Below are positions 9,558 through 14,760 of a stretch of 14,760 nt of DNA, piece by piece. This DNA is from Ophioceras dolichostomum. Lineage: Eukaryota > Ascomycota > Sordariomycetes > Magnaporthales > Ophioceraceae. The first letter of the stretch is position 1. Each line of letters starts with the position of its first letter. The notes beneath the pieces were generated by a model. That model did not search any database. It was given only the letters and a program-made list of their open reading frames with translations, and was not told the DNA's origin. Made by a program: the position numbers and the translations under genes. The stretch is from assembly GCA_003049485.1 (NCBI GenBank), contig PYST01000585.1, positions 1-14,760 on the forward strand, given 5' to 3'.

Positions 9558-10156
9558 CTACGGCACCTAGCCCAGGTGGACAATTTGGATTTGGATATCT
9601 TATGATAGGCGCATGGTTGGCGCCTTTTTTCTTTTCTCTTATAGTCTAGCGTCTAGCTTCCACCCCCACTCCAAACACCCACACTCACACAGACACACAC
9701 GCCTAATAGCGATGCAACGAGGTGGGCTGTGCTTCCTTGCCTGATATGGTTGCTTTTTGGCCAGCCACAGCACATCACTCTCAAGCAGGACAGCATCCGC
9801 CTCTCCGCACTCCTATAGCCGAACACTTACATTGCTGCAGATGCTGATGCTGCTGATGCTCGTAACGTTATGCTACGGCAGCTTTGTCGTAACGTGACGA
9901 GGACATTGGATCAAGACTAACTGATGATGCAACCTTCCCCCTGACCAGGCGAGGCTGAGATACTCATGTAGTCGGATTTGACTTCGCCCCTCGCTTTTTA
10001 TCCTTTCTCTCGATCGACGCGCTTCGGTAGTGGATCGGATGGACGAACGGAGCTAGCGCCGGGGGTTGGACCCCACAGCCCCGATGTTTCCTCTCCACCA
10101 TATCAGTTTAGTGCTCCGGATGACGTGCACGAAACGGGCCAAACTTGTGTCGGCCA

Positions 10157-10162
10157 CACGTG
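10157..10162. promoter_or_regulatory. CACGTG (E-box-like) upstream of the transpeptidase gene
   Basis: A CACGTG core lies about 345 bp before the ATG, within a 13-mer GCCACACGTGGTT. That 13-mer recurs exactly at 13321-13333, just inside the NLR2 frame. CACGTG is a known target of fungal bHLH factors, but use here is not shown. Confidence 0.25.
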
Positions 10163-10505
10163 GTTCCACTCATGACGCTTCGTTAAGCCGAACGTCTCTC
10201 TGCTGCTTCATGTGCGAGGAGCAGCCAGGGGAGGAAACAAAAGCTCGCCGATTCTCGCTTGTTTGATACAGGAGAAGGTAACTTGACGTTGCCGGTTTTC
10301 GGAGCGCGGTCGGCGCCCAATCAACCACCTCCAAAACGCAACTTGAACTATCACAGTACCCATAGGACGTGCTGTGCCCCCCTCCTTCAAGAGATGCCGT
10401 GTGTGCGTCAAACCAAGTAACGCCACCACAGTTGTGCGCCTGTGTCGTCGCAGAGCCTGATAGGCTAGAACCGTGGGACCACAGGAGAGTACATCGAAAG
10501 CGATC

Positions 10506-12761
10506 ATGAACAGGTCCGGAGAAGCCAGCAGCACGGCGAAGGTGACGGACGAGGAGCTCTTCATCCTTTTCCCCAGCCGCCGCAGCGTCGTCCACAGCAC
10601 GCGCGGCATCGTCGCCTGCGCGAACCCGCTCGCCGCCGAGGCCGGTCTGAGGATCCTCAGGGAAGGGGGCAACGCTGCTGTAAGTGTGCACACAGAACAA
10701 TCTGTCTGTCTGTCGTCCCGTCACGTCAACTACCTAGGTAGGTAGGTACTGAGAAGGAAGACAACAACAAAAAAAAGGACGCCGCCATAGCAACGGCAGC
10801 AGCACTCAACGTCACCGACCCCTCCATGACCGGCATCGGCGGCGATGTCTTCTGCCACTTCTACGACGCCTCCTCCGGAAGAGTGCGGTCGCTGAACGGG
10901 TCCGGCCGCTCCGCCGCCGCCGCCACGCTCGAGGCCGTGTGCGACGCCCTGGGGCTGGCGGACGATCCGGATCGCGCCGCGCGAGAGGCTATACCGCGCA
11001 CGTCCGTCCACGCCGTCACGGTGCCCGGGGCGGCGGCCGCGTGGGTCGACGTCGTGGAGCGGTTTGGCAGTGGGAAGCTGGATTTGGGTCGCGTGCTTGC
11101 TCCGGCTATGGAGATGGCGGAGGTTGGGGTGCCTGTCAGTAAAGTGTCTGCTTATCTTGTGAGTTGATATTGTCCAACGGTAGACATATTTTGTTTCCTT
11201 AACTGATCTCACTTTCTCCGATTGCTTGCTTGCTGCTGCTGTTGCTGAAGACGCGCGAATGATGAACGGGGTGGGGGATGCTATGTAGTGGGCGATCACC
11301 GAGCATGACCTCAAGACTACCTCTCCGAACGGCCATGAGCTCCTCAAGGAGGACCCGGCTGCCCCGGGCGGGTTCCGTGCACCCCGCGAGGGCGAGATCT
11401 TCGGGTGTCCCTTGCTGGCATCTACGTTCCGCCGTCTGGCTGAGCATGGCAAAGACGGCTTCTACAAGGGCCCCGTCGCGGAGGCTATCGTGGCCGCGAC
11501 GAAGAGCAAAGGCGGCTTTCTCGCTCTCGAGGACTTGGAGTATCACGCGCGGCAGGGGAGTCTGGTTGGGGAGGCGATCTCGCTGAAGCTGGGGAAGGTG
11601 TTGGATTCACAGGAGGATGAGAAAGGTGAAGAAGGGGAGAACAGTGTGAATGGTTTGGAGATTTGGGAACACCCGCCAAATGGACAGGGGATCGTGGCGT
11701 TGATGGCGTTGGGGATTCTGCAGGAGCTGGAGAAGGCAGGAAAAATTGAGAAGTTGAGTACCTTGGGGCATAATTCTACTAGGTATGTTGTCTGCGATCG
11801 GCATATTACGATTGTGGTAGTCTTTCCCTCCCTTCACCCCTTTTCTTTCGAGAGGGAAGCACGAGTGAGCCCTGGGCTGGCTGGACTCTATTGACAGCAA
11901 CGAACCTACATAAGGTATCTACACGCCGTGATAGAATCACTCCGGATAGCATTCGCCGACGCTGCCTGGTTCGTCACCGACCCGGACCGCTCCCCCGTAT
12001 CACCCGAGCGCCTCATCGCGCTGGAGTACCTGGCTGAGCGCGCCAAGCTATTCGACCCTGACAAGGCGTCGTACCTCGACACCCATGGCTCACCGCCACC
12101 AGCCCTCCACGCCAGCGACACAGTATACCTCGCCGTAACGGACTGCGAGGGTAACGGTTGCTCGCTGGTCAACAGCCTGTCTGACCGGTTCGGGAGCTGT
12201 ATCGTCGCGCAAGGCACGGGGGTGGCGCTGCAGAATAGGGGGTCGAATTTCCAGCTGGACAGGAACCACCCCAACGTGTTGGCGCCGAGGAAGAGGGCGT
12301 ATAACACAATCGTGCCTGCGGTGGTGACGAGAACGAAAGTGGCTTTGAAAGGTGGTGATGACGAGGGGCCGGGGAGTCTATGGGCTGTATTTGGGGTTAT
12401 GGGCGGGTTCATGCAGCCGCAGGGCCATGTGCAAGTGCTGCTCAACATAGCGGCATTTGGGTTCGATTCACAATCGGCGCTTGATGCGCCGAGGGTGTGT
12501 ATTGGTGCGCCGGTACCGGGGAAGTCGATCGACCCGGACAAGGTGATTGACATGACTGTGTATCTTGAGGAGGGCATCAGTGATGAGGTCGTCAGAGAGC
12601 TCGAGACGTTGGGTCATGAGGTCAAGGTCGTGACGGGGCAGGCGAGGTCACTGTTTGGCCGTGGGCAGGTCATCACTGTGAATCACGACGCCGTCACGGG
12701 TCAGCGGGTATACTCGGCCGGAAGTGACGGAAGGGCTGATGGGGTGGCAGCGCCTTTGTGA
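10506..12761 (+). CDS. Gamma-glutamyltranspeptidase proenzyme, YwrD-like (glutathione hydrolase family)
   Basis: Four exons, 10506-10679, 10778-11158, 11289-11782 and 11915-12761, give 631 aa (phases 0, 0, 2). The family is an Ntn-hydrolase that moves or hydrolyses gamma-glutamyl groups, for example from glutathione, and cuts itself into two subunits. Diagnostic blocks run in order: ACANPLAAEAG, GGNAADAAIATAAALN (split by intron 1), TGIGGD at 76-81, then VPGAAAAWVD. These are followed by GCPLLASTF, PPNGQG from 314, ASDTVYLAVTD, GTGVALQNRGSNF, NVLAPRKRAYNTIVP and FGVMGGFMQPQGH. Thr419 in SDTVY is the expected new N-terminus and nucleophile, giving subunits of about 418 and 213 residues. No signal peptide or anchor is visible, as in intracellular YwrD-type members. 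A short acidic insert lies near 300 (DSQEDEKGEEGE). The ATG at 10506 is the first in the frame giving a family-like N-terminus. Substrate unproven. Confidence 0.92.
10730..10749. repeat. Palindromic motif in transpeptidase intron 1
   Basis: CTACCTAGGTAG at 10730-10741 is a perfect palindrome extended by GTAGGTAC. It lies inside the 98-bp intron 10680-10777. Confidence 0.75.
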
Positions 12762-13296
12762 GCCATCCCGCTTTGTGTTGGTGTCGCTCCCGTCTCGTTG
12801 GTGATGCCACCATCCGTCTTTGCTTTGTTGATGATGGTGGGTTTCTCAACCAACATGTTTCCCGCCATTCCAAATAGCATTGTGTTTCTATCCCGACAAA
12901 GAAGACTCATGTGTGCGCACTTTGGGAGCGCCCACCAACAGCTTATCTCAATATGCACCAGTTTCCCATGTTCAAGCGGCAGAAAGCTCGAGCGACGCTC
13001 CTCTTGCCCCGATACTCCAGGGGATCAGAGCAGGTCTCCGAATTCCTGTATGTCCTTTCACTCCGACGGCTTCATTTCTCGGCTTCTCTCGATGGATGAA
13101 GACAGAACGGTCGTGACAGAGGGGAAGAGGGTAAATTACCAGGAGTTGTTGCTTGAAATGTGTGTTCGAGGCCAGTGACAACACGTGATGCCCCTGAGCA
13201 CTATATATATCATATTTACGGCTACTCTCTGTCATCCTTACTGAGAGCCTGCCTCCCGCAGAGGCTTTCGACCCTATTCGATTTTTGGAATCAAAT
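12762..13296. other. Spacer between the transpeptidase gene and NLR2
   Basis: No firm gene. A frame ending at 13178 contains stretches such as RTVVTEGKRVNYQELLLE that could be an upstream NLR2 exon, but no splice pair or family pattern supports it. A TATA-like run at 13202-13216 favours a promoter here and an NLR2 start at 13297. Confidence 0.4.
13202..13216 (+). promoter_or_regulatory. TATA-like box for NLR2
   Basis: The run TATATATATCATATT lies about 90 bp upstream of the ATG at 13297. If it is used, NLR2 starts without an N-terminal effector domain. Inferred from sequence only. Confidence 0.35.
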
Positions 13297-14760
13297 ATGG
13301 CAGAATATCGCCTTCCCTCCGCCACACGTGGTTGGCGCTCGACGCGCTACATCGCCCTCCCTCCCCGCCCTAAGCTGGTCCATGAAAATCAGAACATAGT
13401 CCAGCACATAAGACATCGCTTTAGTGTTAATTCCACTCACCATTCTCGATCGGCTTCTCTGTACGGCATGCCGGGGGTGGGCAAAACTTCCATCGCTTTG
13501 GATTTTGCGTACCGATGCGTCGAGGCCAACGAATATGATGCGATTCTGTGGATCGATGCGCAGACGCAAGGAGACAGCATGGATGGAATTTCAGAAGCCC
13601 TCGGCCTCGACCGTCAGGCGGGGCACTTCGCGGCGGTCTTGAGCTGGCTGCAAGAGTCATCATCCGATGGCAAGCCAAAGCGCCCGTGGCTGCTTATCAT
13701 AGACAATGTCGACTGCAACAGCAAGCCAATGGTGCTAAGTGCTCAGCACGTACTGAGAGGTCACATATTGGTTACCACAAGGGACCGTGGAGTGGCAGTG
13801 GGCATGAAACCCGATATACGGGTGGAGGTTCGTCCACTGAACGTGGAGGACTCCATCCAGCTCTTCAAAAAGTGTAGGAGCTTCTATTCTCGAGAGCAAG
13901 ATGGTCCCGGCCGAGCGGGGCTGGCCAACGAGCCTGTTTCCGAGCATGATGAACTGCACGAGGAGGACCTCAACTATCTAATGAGGCGACTCGGTGGCCT
14001 CCCGAAAGCCATCGACCACGTGACGGCGTGCATCGAGATGGACAGGCTCACGGTCCACGAGTTCCGCGAGAAGTTCGACCGTATGACCCAGCAGATATAC
14101 GAGCGGCGGGATGCCGGCAGCAATGCGCCGAAGACAATCATGGAGCTCTTTGGCGGTCCCCGTGAGGAATCTCGGGAAAGTGACCAGTACCCTTACGGTG
14201 GAGGCCAGCACCCCCTCGGTGGAGGCCTTTTCGGTTATGGCAAGCAGTACCGTCAAACTGGCCGTCAAAGTGCTCGCATGTCCGAGCTTCTCGGCGCCAT
14301 CTCATTCCTATCGCCGGGGAGGATACCCCTGAAGCTTCTTTGTCTTGATCCACAAAGCTTGAGCCATAGTAATCAGTTCAGCAATTCATTCTGTGACAAG
14401 GTGTCCCTTGGCCTGGTCCAGTAAGATCCCCCCCGACTTTTATGTTCACCTCTGCCTGCACCTGCATTCTGGCAAGTCATTGATCTTACTAACCGGACCT
14501 TGTTGACATGGTGGATACTAGGCTAGAGAAACAAATTTCCAAGTTGCAAGGCCTTGGTCTCGTGGAGAGACACGGAGAGACAATCTCCGTCCACCCGGTC
14601 GCGCGATGTGTTCTATTTCAACATCAGCATGGAGGAGTGCCAGGAAGTCTTCGAGGGGAGTGTTGCATTACTCGACCTCCACTCCCGCTTGTCGCCCTGG
14701 CCGAAATGGCTCGCCCCGCAGGTTCTGAGCCTGGCGAGGTTTGTTGTGTGGGAACATGAG
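13297..14760 (+). CDS. Second STAND/NLR protein, N-terminally short, with a frame break (NLR2, partial)
   Basis: Exons are 13297-14420 and 14522 onward (intron 101 bp, phase 2, branch CTAAC); the gene runs off the window. The frame opens almost directly into the NTPase. Walker A is GMPGVGKT at 57-64, Walker B is WLLIIDN at 131-137, then HILVTTRD, and a GLPL-type GGLPKA starts at 233. A Gly-rich insert lies at about 291-325, followed by ISFLSPGRIPL. After the intron, LEKQISKLQGLGLV and TISVHPVA match NLR1 (TISLHRLL). At about 14604 the matching frame shifts by one base. DVFYFNISMEECQEVFEGSV then continues in the +1 frame to the window end, while the original frame stops at 14757-14759. This is a frameshift, pseudogene or base-calling error; an intron does not fit. 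The frame is open upstream of the ATG back to a stop at 13195, so an upstream exon cannot be ruled out. Confidence 0.82.
14196..14227 (+). repeat. Duplicated 11-mer in the NLR2 Gly-rich insert
   Basis: CGGTGGAGGCC occurs at 14196-14206 and 14217-14227. The spacing is exactly 21 bases, so it encodes a seven-residue repeat (PYGGGQH, PLGGGLF) in frame. Confidence 0.75.

Larger units (their letters stand above)
9297..10505. other. Repeat-rich spacer between NLR1 and the transpeptidase gene
   Basis: No gene is supported here. It holds the inverted-repeat pair 9302-9557 with nested palindromes and T-rich tracts near 9495-9520. A CA-rich stretch lies near 9660-9700. TGCTGATGC repeats lie near 9838-9860, with TCGTAACGT repeated at 9860 and 9887. 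The right part is presumably the transpeptidase promoter, with a CACGTG hexamer at 10157-10162. Open frames on either strand here show no family pattern. Confidence 0.45.

Noticed and set aside
9836..9900. Possible CRISPR-like or structured RNA array
   Set aside because: Only short TGCTGATGC and TCGTAACGT repeats with irregular spacing. This is simple-sequence DNA, and CRISPR is not expected in a fungal nuclear genome.
10170..10724. Minus-strand frame of 184 codons overlapping the transpeptidase start
   Set aside because: It overlaps the first transpeptidase exon and its promoter. Its translation has no recognisable domain and an unnatural mix of residues.
10730..11452. Minus-strand frame of 240 codons opposite transpeptidase exons 2-3
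   Set aside because: It runs antisense to clear family blocks such as TGIGGD and crosses intron 2. It is a shadow of GC-rich coding DNA.
12798..13178. Plus-strand frame between the transpeptidase and NLR2 as a gene or NLR2 exon
   Set aside because: Only its last ~30 residues look protein-like. No convincing donor/acceptor pair joins it to NLR2, and a TATA-like run lies between them.
14508..14759. Independent small gene at the window end
   Set aside because: It is the second NLR2 exon read in the pre-break frame. The part after 14604 is out of frame with the homologous sequence.

Overview
The window looks like nuclear DNA of a filamentous ascomycete (Pezizomycotina, probably a Sordariomycete-like genome). 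The genes carry short GT-AG introns of about 48-223 bp with CTAAC-like branch points. The protein families are typical of moulds: STAND/NLR proteins with TPRs, a CmcJ/AsaB-type oxygenase and a YwrD-type gamma-glutamyltranspeptidase. No rRNA, tRNA, CRISPR array or complete transposon was seen. All gene models were spliced by eye from reading-frame continuity and family patterns, without transcripts.

Layout, left to right. 1-643: intergenic, opening with a GGGTT-rich tract. 644-1117 (-): small Ser-rich protein of unknown function. 1601-3079 (-): five-exon CmcJ/AsaB-like Fe(II)/2OG-type oxygenase, 301 aa. 4016-4507 (-): doubtful hypothetical ORF. 5007-9296 (+): seven-exon NLR of 1141 aa (here NLR1), with a helical N-terminal domain, an NB-ARC-like NTPase, TPR-type repeats and a low-complexity C-terminal insert. 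9297-10505: repeat-rich spacer. 10506-12761 (+): four-exon gamma-glutamyltranspeptidase proenzyme, 631 aa. 13297-14760 (+, runs off the window): second NLR (NLR2), apparently without an N-terminal effector domain and with a one-base frame break near 14604.

NLR1 and NLR2 are related. Both have the same NTPase order, and both have a phase-2 intron at the same place, just before a matching LE-x(5)-LQ stretch. They point the same way and flank the gamma-glutamyltranspeptidase. NLRs of this architecture are generally linked to non-self recognition or regulated cell death in fungi. No functional link to the enzyme genes can be shown from sequence, and the oxygenase and transpeptidase are not a recognisable biosynthetic cluster.

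A second layer is a short palindromic motif (core CCTACCTAGGTAGG) that recurs in introns and spacers but was not seen in exons. The points most worth a second look are the broken, truncated NLR2, the inserts in both NLRs, the dispersed palindrome, a 15-bp inverted-repeat pair just behind NLR1, and the unusual iron-ligand spacing in the oxygenase.
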